NCBI GenBank assembly: GCA_008973525.1
Contig: WACJ01000112.1
Span: 558,001-622,000 of the forward strand
Direction of reading: 5' to 3'
Source of the DNA: Stenopsyche tienmushanensis
Taxonomy: Eukaryota > Arthropoda > Insecta > Trichoptera > Stenopsychidae
DNA: 64,000 nt
This document shows, one piece after another, positions 34,801 through 47,611 of this stretch. Under the pieces are notes generated by a model that saw only the letters and a list, made by a program, of their open reading frames with translations, was not told where the DNA came from and ran no database searches. The position numbers and the translations under genes were made by a program. The stretch's first letter is position 1; every line of letters starts with the position of its first letter.

Positions 34801-36530
34801 TGAACTTTCTAAAGTCCAGACGAATCACGGAGAATATGTATTTCAATATCGTCGATTTTAAAAATAATAGAAATATACCCGTACTATGTATCTCAAGATC
34901 TAAGTATTTCAATCCTGAAAGATTTCTGCGATTCGTTTCGAGACCGCATATGCCTTATTTTACCACAAAAGCCTCGCAGGAATGTGGCGTTTTCAGCACC
35001 GGTGCAATATTTCACATGAAATTTGAATAAATGTTACCATTTTATATTCATAAAGATATTCCAAGTTGGTCGTAAGTCACGTCGCCCTGTATGTATTCAG
35101 CTTTTCCAGATAGCGCCACATTGCTCGGAATAATTCTTTAAGAACGCGAATCGAGCAAATTCAATGAATTTTTGAAGAGAGCGTTTAATTTATGTCGGAT
35201 TTTGCATATCGACAGGGAGCAAAGTTAATAATGAAAAACACCCCCCAACGCCTCCGAAGGCGATATTAATGTCGAACATATTTGTTATCCTTGCCGTTTC
35301 GCATTTGCGATATTAATGGCATCACCTGCGTTTGTAATATCCTTGCGTGAAATTATGTGACCTTTCCTGTTTCCATGGTTCTATGCTAATTCCATCTGAT
35401 ACAATTCTGGAGAGATTGAATTGGTAGCTATTTCGGAAGCTGGGAATGTGTATCTTATTTGGGAGCGAAACACGTGTTAACTTTGTCCGGTTAAATCCTC
35501 ATGGGATAATTACTTTGTCCGACTTTATATGAGCCGAGCAAAACTTAAATGGGTAACAAGTGGTGTTTTGGAACATTTTAAATTTGCTAATTAAAAGCAT
35601 CACTGCTCATTTACAACATTTTGTTAAAATATACGAACCAAGTATAAATAATTATTTGTCGTGTTTTTTTATGTTTTAGATTATTCCTACTATTATATAT
35701 ATATAAAATACGATGAAATCCCTTTCGAAAATATTCCAGTCCTTATTTACTAAAAATAAATCCCTAATGCGATGAATTCGTATTGAATCATACCAAAACT
35801 ATAATTCAAAATATTGATATAACAAAATTTATGACGAGTGATTGACATAAAAAAATATTGAAATGTCGATCTATGTCAAATATATCAAAACAATGTCCAG
35901 CAGGCATTTTGTAGTGTTGATTTGATCTGACTTTATTTATGATTAAATCAGTTTATTTACAGTTAGAATGCTGAAAGTTTTGTTATAGATCACAGATGAT
36001 TTATTTAATACGAGGAGAATTCTAATATGGAAAACGAAATTATATATACGAAAATACTTTCCACATTTTATTAAGGAATAAAACTATGAAATTTCTTGTT
36101 TTAATTTCCAAAAAAAAAAAATATAGAAAAGAGCGCTGTCAGAACTATATTTTAACTGAAAATATGTGTAACAGTTTCCTGTGCAATTATATCTTCAATA
36201 AAATATTGATATCAAAATTGGCGTCCTTCAACGAGGATGTTTATCATGAAGAAATATTTTATTATATTCATACGCGAAATAATATAATTTAGGTGCAAAC
36301 TTGTAAAACAATGTAAATGATTGCTTCATTTAGGAACATTTTTGCGCGCTAACTGGGCGCACCGCAAATGAGTGCCAAGTGTACCAAAAAACGTGAATTT
36401 AAAACAGTTACTTTCATGGTTTCAAAAATATATCCATGTGGCTATTTAGAGATTGGGTGTCATAAATCATTTTATTAAAATTATTAAGAGGGAGAGTAAA
36501 AACAGACTAATGTTATAAACATAAGCAAAT
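31870..36530. other. Gene-poor stretch with balanced block at 35040-35560
   Basis: 35040-35560 has balanced composition, few homopolymers and no open frame worth calling; it looks like conserved non-coding DNA. The frame at 34836-35030 and the minus frames at 32716-32967 and 34546-34743 have no recognised domain. Confidence 0.35.
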
Positions 36531-36533
36531 ATA

Positions 36534-36609
36534 TCAGGTAGATTTTTAGTTTTATTTACACTATTTAAAAAAATCTCAAAAATGTGCGCGAACTTTTGGA
36601 CTGATCTGA
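36534..36609 (-). mobile_element. 76-bp mariner micro-element with TA duplication
   Basis: Flanked by TA (36532-36533 and 36610-36611). The right terminus on the minus strand reads TCAGATCAGTCCAAAAGTTC then GCGCACATTTTTGAG, the family seen at 2586, 49893 and 56645. The left terminus keeps only TCAGGTA, followed by A/T-rich bases and the shared subterminal TTTTATTTACACTATT. Nearly the whole transposon has been lost between the two ends. Confidence 0.7.
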
Positions 36610-36611
36610 TA

Positions 36612-37980
36612 TTTCAATATTTTTGAATTTTATATATACGTGATTTTTGGCAATTATTTTATAATAATAGGGTAAAAATAAATTGTTTAAGCAATACATA
36701 AATTCTTCCGTCTTAGTAGTCAATTTCACTGGACTATGTCATGTCAATCAATCCATTTGAGATCTGGACTGTGTCTTTATTCAATCAACATTCGATCCTC
36801 AAGTTTTCCATGATTTTAGTAATTATTTCTTACACGTTAGATATATATTTAGTTCAATGAATATCTAAATATTGTTAATCTCAAAGTACTTGATTCAGGA
36901 TGTTTTGAGAGTTTTGCTATTTAATATACATGTGATGAAAAATTTATACTTTATTATGAATATTTAACATAATACAGGAAGTCAATCAAATATTGAACAT
37001 ATTTGCTCGGTATAGCATCTTGAAATGATTATTTTTCAATTTAATCCCAATGAAAACTTTTCAAATATAGTTGATTCTGTTTCAAAATTGCACGATGAGT
37101 TTACTTCTATTCGTTATAAAGGTAAGAGTTGCAAAGTGAGATCTCATTAACTTCTTTGACGTTCTTTTGAAACTATACAAATGAGATTCTTCGTATTTGC
37201 ACTAAAAGAAGTGCTTTTAAAATTGATAGTGGTTGTTTGTTTTTCTTTGGCGTTTTAAATCACAGACTTATTTACTTTTCTTAAGAAAATTTGTTGTACA
37301 TGAGTTAAAAACTATTTTAGGTATATGCATATTTTCTGTTGAGATCAAGTCATTAAAATTCAAATCTCGCAAATCGTTTAAAGCAGATAATATCTACATT
37401 CTGGAGAGGTGTGCCTAATTATTCGAATGGAAATAGGTCAACATAGTTATGAAAACCAAACCATCTACATAGCTTGATTCTTGATATTCGTTTTCATATA
37501 CTGTATATTAAATTAAATTAAATTCAGATTTAAAAAAAAATCTTTATTTACATAGAAACGAAGCAATTTCGATGAAATACAAGAAAGAAACTTTAATTAT
37601 CAAAGAGCAATTTCAACATGTCAATTTCAGCACCCAGTGCACTCCAATGGCGTAAAATCGTTTCTGAAAATATCCAGTTCCTTCGTATTTGATTTTTTGA
37701 TTTGGCATGCCTGTCAAAATGTCTATTATTCTTCGATTACTATAGCAACACCTGAAAATACAAGACTTTTATAATTTATATTATTATTTTTTTCATAGGG
37801 AAGTACACAGGATTCTTATGTAAAATCTCTAAAAGTATGTAAAAATTATGAATTTTAAAATAATCATAGCAAAATCATTTTAAATGAAATAGGTGATCGC
37901 TATTGGTGGTTTTTCTGGGGATAAAATTTTCTCCGGGATGTTTCCTATTGGCATTTGATTAAAATAAAATAATATTTGTC
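36612..37980. other. AT-rich DNA, possible decayed mariner tail at 37560-37740
   Basis: The minus strand of 37560-37740 contains GYFQKRFYAIGVHWV, faintly like the end of a Tc1/mariner protein, too weak to call. Otherwise nothing recognised. Confidence 0.3.
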
Positions 37981-37983
37981 TGC

Positions 37984-38013
37984 GGGAAGGACATCTTCCC
38001 GTAGTCAAGGCTA
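37984..38013 (+). repeat. Hairpin-bearing repeat, copy 1
   Basis: GGGAAGGACATCTTCCC (6-bp stem, 5-base loop) followed by GTAGTCAAGGCTA. The same 30 bases occur at 39552-39581 with three substitutions, all outside the stem. Confidence 0.7.
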
Positions 38014-38836
38014 TCTAACGACTTCTCACCTCTTGCGTGGTACGATAGAACCGAAAACGTTGCACGCCTAGAATCTATATAGATATCATTAACAAGACGC
38101 AATGAATTCTTCGCAAGCGTTTTGAATTCGAAGTTTTGATTTAAATAAAAAAATCATAATTAATACTTGTCGATAATTTATGTAATCCATGATTTAGATA
38201 TCAAATTTTACATTGTATTTAAAAATGAAATAAAATCATAATATAAAATGTACGTGAGTGAGTTTGCGAGCGTTTGAATGGTTATGAGTATGCATATGCT
38301 AACGTGGTAATTGCAAACACGTGCTGAACATTATGAGACGACAGTTGGTTCAGTTGGCTTGAATATGACTCCCAAACTATACATCTTTTCAACTGTTGAA
38401 GTACTGAATTAACAATTCTAATAGTTAAAATATGTTGATAAAATTAAAGCTGCTAGAAAGTCCATGAATTATTGTATTAAAAATGTGCTTTAATTTGAAT
38501 AGTAAAATGGCTAGTATCTGAAACAGATGCATTGATTTTTTATATTTGCATTGCAAATGTTAAATTCATATATCTCCATGCAATTTCGATAATGTTCAAA
38601 TGATATCATGGTGGATAGATAAGGCCATTAAATTCCCGGTCGCAGCTTGCACAATTAAATGGTCATGGAATTGTAGTCCCATTTTAACATATTTATGGTT
38701 TAAATTTCAACATGAGCATATATTTAATTTTTAGTTTGAATTAAATCTTGCATATTAGAAAAATATGACTAGTAAAACATTATGCAGATCGTGTCTATCA
38801 ATTAGATACGTCGAGAAAATGAATACGAAGATTTCA

Positions 38837-39125
38837 ATCCTGGTTTATGCTTGGGGTGGAACACGTTCGAGCGATTAAGTACGGTAATGAGATCTCAATT
38901 GGTGGTAATTTGGAGAGGAAAGTGTTTAATCAGATCGTCTTACCTGTGATTGATGTATGGGAGTGGGACAAAAATTGAAAACCATTCAGACTGTGTCTCG
39001 GCGCAGAATGCCTGGAATAACGAATTTAGGGGAAGAGAAATGAGCGGGATATTTGGAAAGGCGGACGGATGAGGGATGGATGAAAGCTGCTGTGAAATGC
39101 TACTCGGGAAAGGAGCTTAGGAAGA
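38837..39125 (+). pseudogene. RTE-like non-LTR retrotransposon, reverse-transcriptase tail remnant
   Basis: LGWNTFERLSTVMRSQ, then after a frameshift LERKVFNQIVLPVIDVWEWD. In RTE-clade elements this region reads LGWxAFGRLxxVxxS...LKxKVFNQCVLPVLTYGAETW, the thumb region after the catalytic palm. Beyond come RRRMPGITN (family RRMLGIT), GKRNERDIW (family RDRIRNEEI) and GRMRDGW (family ARMxDxRW). Several frameshifts and stops; the endonuclease and catalytic YADD parts are absent, as expected for a 5'-truncated, old insertion. Confidence 0.72.
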
Positions 39126-39354
39126 TCTTAAAATAAAATTCAGCGTCATTTTTAATATAATTTTAAGTATATTTATGATCAGTGATTATAGAGGGTCATA
39201 GTTAAATAAGTAATTAACTTGTTTTATTTTAATTTTATTTGTATAAATAGAACGGTTATACTATTGGAAGTGGCGGTATTATTGACATTAACTGCAATTT
39301 TTTTGTTGCAAATTATTGAGTAATCAATTAATTTCATATTTTTTTTATATATAC

Positions 39355-39480
39355 GTGTAACGTAGAGCAGGGGTGCTCTTGAGCTTCCACCTGTTCTGTA
39401 AGATGGTCGTGCTCGCATGTGGGTTTGTTCTTCAATCGGACCGCGGTGATGCCAAGTAGTAGGATGAAGGTGTTCAGATG
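39355..39480 (-). CDS. Candidate 42-codon exon, unknown
   Basis: On the minus strand an acceptor-like GGCTTTATATTAG (ending 39481) precedes 126 open bases that stop at a donor-like TTACAC/GTATAT. The peptide would read HLNTFILLLGITAVRLKNKP, later CEHDHLTEQVEAQEHPCSTL. A second minus-strand frame is open too. The GC-rich patch is isolated in AT-rich DNA. It might instead belong to the retrotransposon remnant 230 bases upstream or to the hairpin repeat just downstream. Confidence 0.2.
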
Positions 39481-39551
39481 CTAATATAAAGCCTCTCGTC
39501 TTAAATATTATAATTTATTTACGAAGAAAGATGTTATAGCTATGAGCCTAT

Positions 39552-39581
39552 GGGAAGGACATCTTCCCACAGCCAAGGCTA
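39552..39581 (+). repeat. Hairpin-bearing repeat, copy 2
   Basis: GGGAAGGACATCTTCCCACA then GCCAAGGCTA, matching 37984-38013. The stem is preserved exactly. Confidence 0.7.
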
Positions 39582-42500
39582 GAACTCAACCATAAAACTA
39601 GAAGCGTCACACGTGCAAAAAATTGGATAGATTATTCCATATCCCTTAAATTTCATATGACCTACTAGTTTTATTGGCCCATCAACATTAATATATCGGA
39701 AACGCTTTCACATCCATCTAGATATATAATACGATTGTTTTCACGATATTGAAGAACTATTTGAGAAGTCCATGTTCATTTTACTAGTAAGGGCTTCGGA
39801 AATTTACGTAGGCTAGTCATTTCTAAGACTTAAGTGGCGCTTAAGAAGTGCATCTCGGAATCGCTTTCAAAATGGTATTTCCTCGACTTCGTATATATAA
39901 TGCTTGCAATTCGAGAATGGAAAAGTTTTCTCTATTGAAAATCAATATTTCTAGTTCAACGAGTTCAAATCGATACGTAAGGCAAAGAAAGATTACGTTG
40001 TTATCATTAGGAAATCCTTCGGATACTATATTTTAGCTTCGACATCTATTCATAAATAAATATATATTTAATTGAAAATATTATTCCAGTACTATTATGC
40101 AATTCTAACATCATTTTTGTATTTAATGCTTAATATAAATCGTTAAAAAAGGGTAAATTTCAGTAAAACGTTTTATATATTGCTTGATATCGGATCATAA
40201 AGGTACGTCTGTAATATTTTCTATGGATCCATTGTTAAACAATGTGGTCATTAACCAGACTTTTCGTAGATTTGAACCCAAAATGTTTGAATTAGAAACC
40301 TGCTGAATCACAAACCTATTTTTCATTGCTTTATATTTATTATGTATAATTGAATTCATGTCTATTTGTTCTCTATAGAATACTAGACTCTGTGATTGAT
40401 CACATCTAACATTTGATTTTATATGTCAATATTATATACAGATATGTCAATATTATAAGAATTAAATCTTTTTTTATCAAAGCAATTTTTTCATATCAAT
40501 ATGTAATTGAAGTTGAAAAATTATTGTTATATTGAACGAAGAATAGACATGATATTGACTGTCGAAAAAAATAGTCTATAGATTCAGCCCATTTGTTGAG
40601 ATTATAAATACTTGATTTGATTCAAATTCGAAAAAGTATAAGGTTGAAAATATTGCTCATTCAAATAATTATATCATACTATTATTCAGATGGGGAAAAA
40701 TCATAATGATGAAGGTTGTGGAAATATATTGGCTTAAAAATTATTTCATAAATTGGAGATTTAATTTTTTTTACGTATTGAGAAAATTAAATTTAATACT
40801 ATTTTTTATAAAAGACTTTTCAGATATTCTCAATATGTTATATTATTGCATGTAATATGTTGGTTCTGTAACAAGAGTTGTGTTTGCTGTTGAGATTACT
40901 ACCATAGTATTAAAAAATGCTCCACGTCTGAAGTATTGGAGAAGGCGCAAATGTAGTGACATTAAAAAGTATTTCCAATGCAAATGTTATTTAAAAATTA
41001 GGTCAAAAATTTAATGTCTGTATATATTTACTCTATTGCCAAGAATTGTCACATATTTTGTGTAATTGTCTGAAAGTGTGAGCCAAGTCCGTACATTTCG
41101 CGGAATCTAAAAGGGGATCTTTCTCATACGTTTGGAGCGATTTTATCATTTGACAAATGGAAAATCTCCAAGATGTGAAAAACTCACATTTTCTCCAAAA
41201 AATATAATATATAAGCATACATATTTAATATAAAAATGTATATATCATGGCAGATAACGGGCCGTTATATTTCCGTTATACATTTGGGTCATGCGCAAAG
41301 CTTTCCTTTAACGGATTGGCTCCACTGGATAACCTCGTTACAATACTTGAGTTTTCCCGTTGCATTCAGTAACAAGTCTACCTTCCTCCAGGTTGGTCGT
41401 ATCCACTGAAGATGTTTTACAATGATTGGTTTCAAAATTACGTGAAAAAATTTGTTCGCTTCAAATGATTCCTTGGTCGTAGTAAGGCGCATACGAAATA
41501 ATTTTCGTGTCGATATGGAAATTATTAAAGAAATACCAAGTGTTGTGCGAGTTTGAAGATTGAATTGAGTCCATATGTAAACATATATATGATCGTAATG
41601 ATTTCAACCTTCTTATTGACGATGCAAAAAAGTATATGCAATAAATATTCTAATTGATGTGATTCCTAAAAGCGATTGAAAGTTTTCAAGTATTCCTAAT
41701 CCACATTTGATCAACAAAATTAAGTGGTTATAAAATAAAACGTGAAACCCATATTGTAATCTAAATTATCATAAACGAAGTTCTGGTGAAAAGTTTTCCA
41801 ATTTAATTTCAGGTAAGATTTACATACTCTTATATTGACGCACAATCACCATATTCAATGGAAATGTAGAAAATTATTAATGTTAAAATTGGACGCAAAA
41901 ATTCATTACAAGGTTATAAAAATATTTATGAAATCATTTTCAAGGACATGTATATATGAAGGCTTGAGAAAAATCATAAACATTTATTTAAATCCCACAA
42001 GAAGCTCTTATTGTATAAATAATATAACATGAATTTTTGATTATGAGATAAAAGCTCCTTATAATATTTACATTTTTCAAAAAGAAATATATCGTTCATA
42101 TGCTATCAAAACGAACATTCACTAATGATCCAACACTGGAAATATTTTAATGGCGGAATCATTCAAGTGCTTATTTTACTACCGAATTGCATAGTAAAAT
42201 GTCTAAATGCATAGCAAAATTATTGATCGATCGGATGAAGCCATCAAAATTGTTTGCCAAAAATTTCATGTCAATGTAAATTATGAATATGTAAATTTAT
42301 TTCAAATATGTTGAACTTTTACAACTAAAAAATTGCGAAAATTATTGTATCGTACTTTAAAACAATCGAGCATACCTCGAACAGTCCGTTTGTATAATTT
42401 TAAGCATTCAGCGATAATATTCTAAATTGGCATTGTATTATTTTAAATGGTCATCCTTTTAAGTAAGATTTATCTTCATCGATTTTAATGATACTTTTTA

Positions 42501-45500
42501 AAAAATCAGAATGATCAAATCAGAAATACAAATATTCTAAATGAGGGAGCTAATCTTTTTGAATATTATTTTATATTTAATATACGCTTAAATATATGAA
42601 ACCTTTCAATATAATTATTGCATGCTTGTATTTAAATTTGTTATTTTTTTTCAAGGCTTTTTCAGTAAGATTGTTTAAAAATTAATTATAAGTTGTCACG
42701 TAAATAAATCAATAATGTTCTTTCGTACACATTTATCCAAACTACCCTTTATTACAAATACACTATGAACATAAAAGGTTAAAAAACATTAACTTTGAAA
42801 TATTTTAAATAAAATAATTAATATATCACGTTTCAATACATTGATGTACATCAATGGGACTAAAAATATTTTTAATAAAAGATTTGTGCCAAAACGAATC
42901 CGAAATATTTTAGGGAAAATCCCTTTTCCTATTAGGACATCTTTATACGTGTGTATACATTTTTTAGGCAAAGAGAATATCTGTGTCTATTTGAAAATTG
43001 TTTCGAAGGGACATAGTGGATAATAGAATTGATTTTCATGAATTCCAATTTCCAGGTATTTTGGAGGATATTCGGCTTAAGCAGATATACGCTACTTTAT
43101 TTGAACCCTTTTTTGTATGATATATAGTCCGAAAAATAGATTTACCATTATTGAACACTTTGAAATAGGACACAGTTCCACTTTTCAGTGATTTATTCGA
43201 GGCATTTTTTTCCGAAATCTCGGCTTGGTCAGCTTTTGCTGTCATGTGGAAAATTTGCATTTTTCAAGCGTAATTTTTAAATAGGATTCTGTGTCCGGAT
43301 TGGAAAGCTTATAAATATCGAATAGCTGATCGAATTTATTAAACTAATTAAACTGATAATGTTTCATTTGCATATTGGGTCTTTGGCGTGGATCCAACGT
43401 TTAATCGAACTGTACATGGTGTGGTGTGCAAAACTAAACTAGGCCTTAAAACATAAGCTCTTCATAAAGTTTTCTACATGGCACGAGTCAAGAGACTTAA
43501 TGTGCTCCAATTCCGTCTTTTCTTATTAACATCAATGGTGTCTCAAACAAAAAATATAATATTAGCAGTTCGGAATCATCAAAGAGATAAAAGCTTTCAT
43601 TAAATCAAAGAGCTTTTATATCAACATGCCATCTCTAAAAGAGATCTTTGATGCAATGCATCTAATGCTATATAATACTTAGTATTCAGTAGATATCTTT
43701 ATAAAGCTTGCGAAGATCGTAAATGTTCAATCAGTTGGATCTTTTATCAGAGAGCGAAAACTTTTTGCTTTTATTCGCTAAGGATGACTCGCCTGCAGCA
43801 AAATTCTTGGTCACAGAGAAGTATTTACATCGAAAAAGGATTTTTTTGAATTTAACGAACCTGATTCAATATAGACTATTTTAATATCATTATAAAACAT
43901 TAAATATAAACGAACACATTATTAAAATTCTCACTGTTGTTTCAATTAGTTATTATTTCATCCGTACAAATACTTGTTTCTTAAATAAACTTGATCAAAT
44001 AAGGATATTCATAGTATAACAATTTATTAACAACAACAACAAAAAATCATCCGTGTTTAATTTAAGATGAAATCTTCCAAGTATAATTTTAAGCAGCAAG
44101 TGGACATATAATTACAAGCACGTACTCAGGTCATCATTTGAGTCTCTATTTGTTTTTGGAAGAGAACTTAGAAATTAAAGTACAATTATATTCTGATATA
44201 TAACAGCATATTTAAAAATAACCATTCAAAACTTTTAATGATGCCAAGATTATATCTCGGCAATCACAAAGTCATTATTTGTTAATTGAAATTCATGAAA
44301 TATGCGAAATGATTGACGTCAAAGTCATTAAATGTATCAAAAAATATTTTAGGGGTTGTTAATATTTTGTACTCGATATTTGCATATTAAATCACATTTT
44401 AAAAAATTAAATATTTTGAATGCTATAAAAATTGATTATTCTAAGAAACGACTCATAATGTGAATTTTTGCAACTTGCAGATTATAATTTAAAAATGTTT
44501 GATCTTTTATTTATGCTTAACGGGTTGTGGTACAAATAAAATATTCATAATTGTTTGATAATGGCATTATACTAGTGAAACAAGTCTGTTGTTAAAACAT
44601 CATTTCCTACCTTTGGTATTACGTGAAATATATATCTTAAATGGTTAATATATGAAAGTTGCTTCATGAAGATTATGTTTTTCAGTGTGAAATATTTCCC
44701 CCAAAAAGTTTTTTCTCCTTAATGTTCTAACACCAGATGTCATTTATTCAAAACGTCTGTGGCGAAATGCTTCAACGAAACAACTTAAAAGACAAAACAA
44801 GTCTCTGAAATCGTATTAAAACTCCCAAGGGATAGTTTTTATTGCATAATAATACCCGAAACATAAAAACGAGCAGTATTTATTTGCTATCCGAGAACAC
44901 AAATTAAGCCACGGATTTGACTCCGCAAAAACGCAAAACAGCCCCAATTTTAACGACCCAAATCAAGTGTAAATATTAAATAAATTCTTCATCATCAAAC
45001 GAGATTATTATCGTCTCAATTTGTGCAGAACGTTGTTGGGGCGTATATTTTTTCATTGCCTTTCAAAAAGGGGGTTGAATTACATTTTTAATGGTGGGCC
45101 AATTTTTCGTATCCGTAAATATCTCCAGTCGCATAATTTTTTCAGGGCCTGTCGACGTCATCCGAGATAATTGTATCAAGACTTGCAAAAAAAAAAAAAA
45201 TGAAACATTTTTACGGCCTATGAAGCAATCTCAAAGAAGATGCCACGGTAAAAATGTATGTATGGCACAAATTCGCCGGAATGCCAATGAATATGTAATT
45301 GGGTCAGAGGGACATTTAATATTTGTTTGATAATTGGAAAAGTTTCAATCAAAATTTTAAAGGCTCAAAAATCAAAATCGGCCAATCAAAGAGTAGATGA
45401 ACAAACAAAACCATCCTTCAAACGTTATTTCACGCATTGAATACTGTTTGTGGTCTGTGTATAAATGTCAAACGAAAAATATTTGAATGATGAAAGAATC

Positions 45501-46914
45501 CTTCAATTTATACATTAATTGTATATATAAAAATATCGCTGTGAATGAGAATTAATTATACGATAGAATATAGTGTAATACCATTGAATAAGGGTAGTTA
45601 ATTACACGATAGTGAAGCAGCTTGTAATCAAAGTCCATGCTAAATTATTTTAATTATGGGCACACAAAAAGCAATTTTTTGATATTCATCAAATTTTTTT
45701 CGGCGAAAAGGGTGTCGAATTTTTTGAGATGTATAAAGTGGTTAATGTGCCACGACATGACAGCTTCTCATTTTCTTATCTTTGAGCACTTTATGGTTAT
45801 ACTGATAAAGCTGTCTCATTTAACACGAGTAAAAACACAAATAAATGTTGTGCATAAATAATAAAACATATTTTTAGCTGGAAATTTGTGGAGGAATTTC
45901 AATATTTACAATGTGAAGATATAAGACCTAAATTCTTATTCAGCCCACGATCACCTAAAAATATACAACCACTGTAGTAAATTATATTAAATTCTCGTGA
46001 TAGTAAATGGTAGTAAACTCCTCTGTAAAATATCTTTTGTCGTTGATATAGTGGCTATTTCCGCTTCAAAATTTTAGTGCTTAAAGATGTTTTTATAAAG
46101 TTAATATAATATGCTGTTTGTACACTAATACATAACATAAATGATGGCAGATTAGATGAAACTATGTAGCATTATGTTAATGTGCGTTTATAAGTATAAA
46201 TGAAGGTATACATGAGGCTAAATTGAGATCTTTATGCTGTGAAACTTAATATAAAGGTCTATATTCTGGAGCAATATTCTTATATAAAGTTTTTTAAATT
46301 TATATTATATAATTGAGGGCATATTAAAATTATCATTTTTCAAGGAATTATTCATTTGGATGAGAATGGAAGGATAATGTTCTATGGAAGAACATATTAT
46401 AGTTGCTGCGACAAATGCATTTATGGCCTAATTAGGTTCCTTCATTCATTTTGGATTACTTGATGGCCCTAAATTCAGAGTCCATGCTATACTGTTAGTG
46501 TTGTTTCAACTATGTCTATAACAAATATGTTGTTCTAGCAAGAAGCTCTGTATAAGTCCACCTACTCGCGTTGCCAACTAACGATAACAAACACATTTAT
46601 GTAGCTTTTGGGCTGAAATTTACATATCAGCGATCTTCCATTAGTATTAATGGTCGTGTAATTTTAATTTACGTGCAAAAACTGTGCAAGAGTGCTAAAA
46701 GTAGATAGTTGATTTTACAGAAAAACACGTTTTTTTTAGTTATAAACAACGATTCCATATAATATTACCATTAGAATTGAACTCCTTTTATAAATTCTCG
46801 ATTAAAATAAAGATTTTTAAGTCAACAATTCATAATTTAAAACGTACTAAAATAGTCGATAATTATGCGTAGGATTGTGAATTTGATTTTTTGCAGAAAA
46901 ATATATTTTTATAA
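39582..46914. other. Long gene-poor stretch
   Basis: Mostly AT-rich unique DNA. Two neighbouring minus frames (41289-41492 and 41033-41218, the latter including TYEKDPLLDSAKCTDLAHTF) have coding-like peptides but no recognised family. A B-box-like GGGTTCAAATC lies on the minus strand near 40270-40285. 44700-45480 is a balanced block, possibly conserved non-coding, interrupted by a poly-A run near 45186. Confidence 0.35.
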
Positions 46915-46916
46915 TA

Positions 46917-47609
46917 CACACGGGCCTCGTATAACACGGTTATATGGTTCCGCAAAAACGTCGTGTAATACAAGGTTTGAATTTCATACAAATTTAGTGT
47001 TTGCGTTCCAAAAAAAAATATAGAAGATGGTTTATATAAGTGTGTACTTTATTAGTTTTAAATAAACTTAATTAATAAAATTTTAAATTCTATGTTTTAT
47101 TCTTTTTCGAGATTTGTTGTGGGTTTCCATCATTAAGGAACTCTGGAGTATTTTTGATTTTAGCCTTCAAAATTCAGTAATAAGAGCTATTGTCTGCTTT
47201 TAGGGTATAAATCTTTACGTATTTCATTATAAAGTTCCAAAATCTGTTGTAAATTTCACTTGAATTTTAAACTTCTTTCCATTATAGGATCATTTTCTAA
47301 TTTAAAGTGGATTGTTTTAATTTCGAACAGGATTTTTTTCTAGGCTTGTGGAAGTGTTTCATTTTCATGCTGATCGATGTATCCATATATTTTTTCAAAC
47401 GTTCGACAGATATAGTATGCTTTAAATATTGAAATTATACATTGGTCTAAGGGTTGGATTAAAGACGTGGTGTTTGGCGGTAAAAATAATATTTCAACAT
47501 TAGGGCGCTTTAATTCGGGTGGATGTCCAGGTTTATTTTCCAATTTTAATAATACTTTAAAACTATGTATATTTCCCTTCTTCAGATCGTGTTATACGAG
47601 GCCCGTGTG
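46917..47609 (-). mobile_element. Tigger/pogo-like element, 693-bp deletion derivative
   Basis: Inverted termini CACACGGGCCTCGTATAACA at 46917 and its complement ending at 47609, 22 bases matching perfectly (through CACG), flanked by TA at 46915-46916 and 47610-47611. The minus strand encodes the C-terminal half of a DDE_1-type transposase that begins only about 20 bases inside the right terminal repeat. The 5' half, with the DNA-binding domains and the first catalytic Asp, has been deleted. The sequence between the transposase and the left end is 3' non-coding. Confidence 0.88.
47340..47580 (-). pseudogene. Tigger/pogo transposase, C-terminal half
   Basis: Reads KVLLKLENKPGHPPEL, then NVEILFLPPNTTSLIQPLDQ and IFKAYYICRTFEKI, stop at 47340. 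The family form is LLxLDNAPGHP...FLPPNTTSLIQPLDQGVIxxFKxxYxRxxF. The catalytic Asp of LDNAPGHP is Glu here (LENKPGHP), while the Asp in QPLDQ remains. Truncated and not active. Confidence 0.9.
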
Positions 47610-47611
47610 TA

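Noticed and set aside
37560..37740. Possible mariner C-terminus on the minus strand (GYFQKRFYAIGVHWV)
   Set aside because: Only a vague match to the family ending, with no catalytic block or terminal repeat.
41033..41492. Two neighbouring minus frames thought to be a retroelement
   Set aside because: Peptides look coding-like but match no retroelement motif I can name; left as unassigned.
43036..43260. Minus-strand frame that might resemble a BED zinc finger
   Set aside because: The Cys/His spacing of a BED finger is not present.
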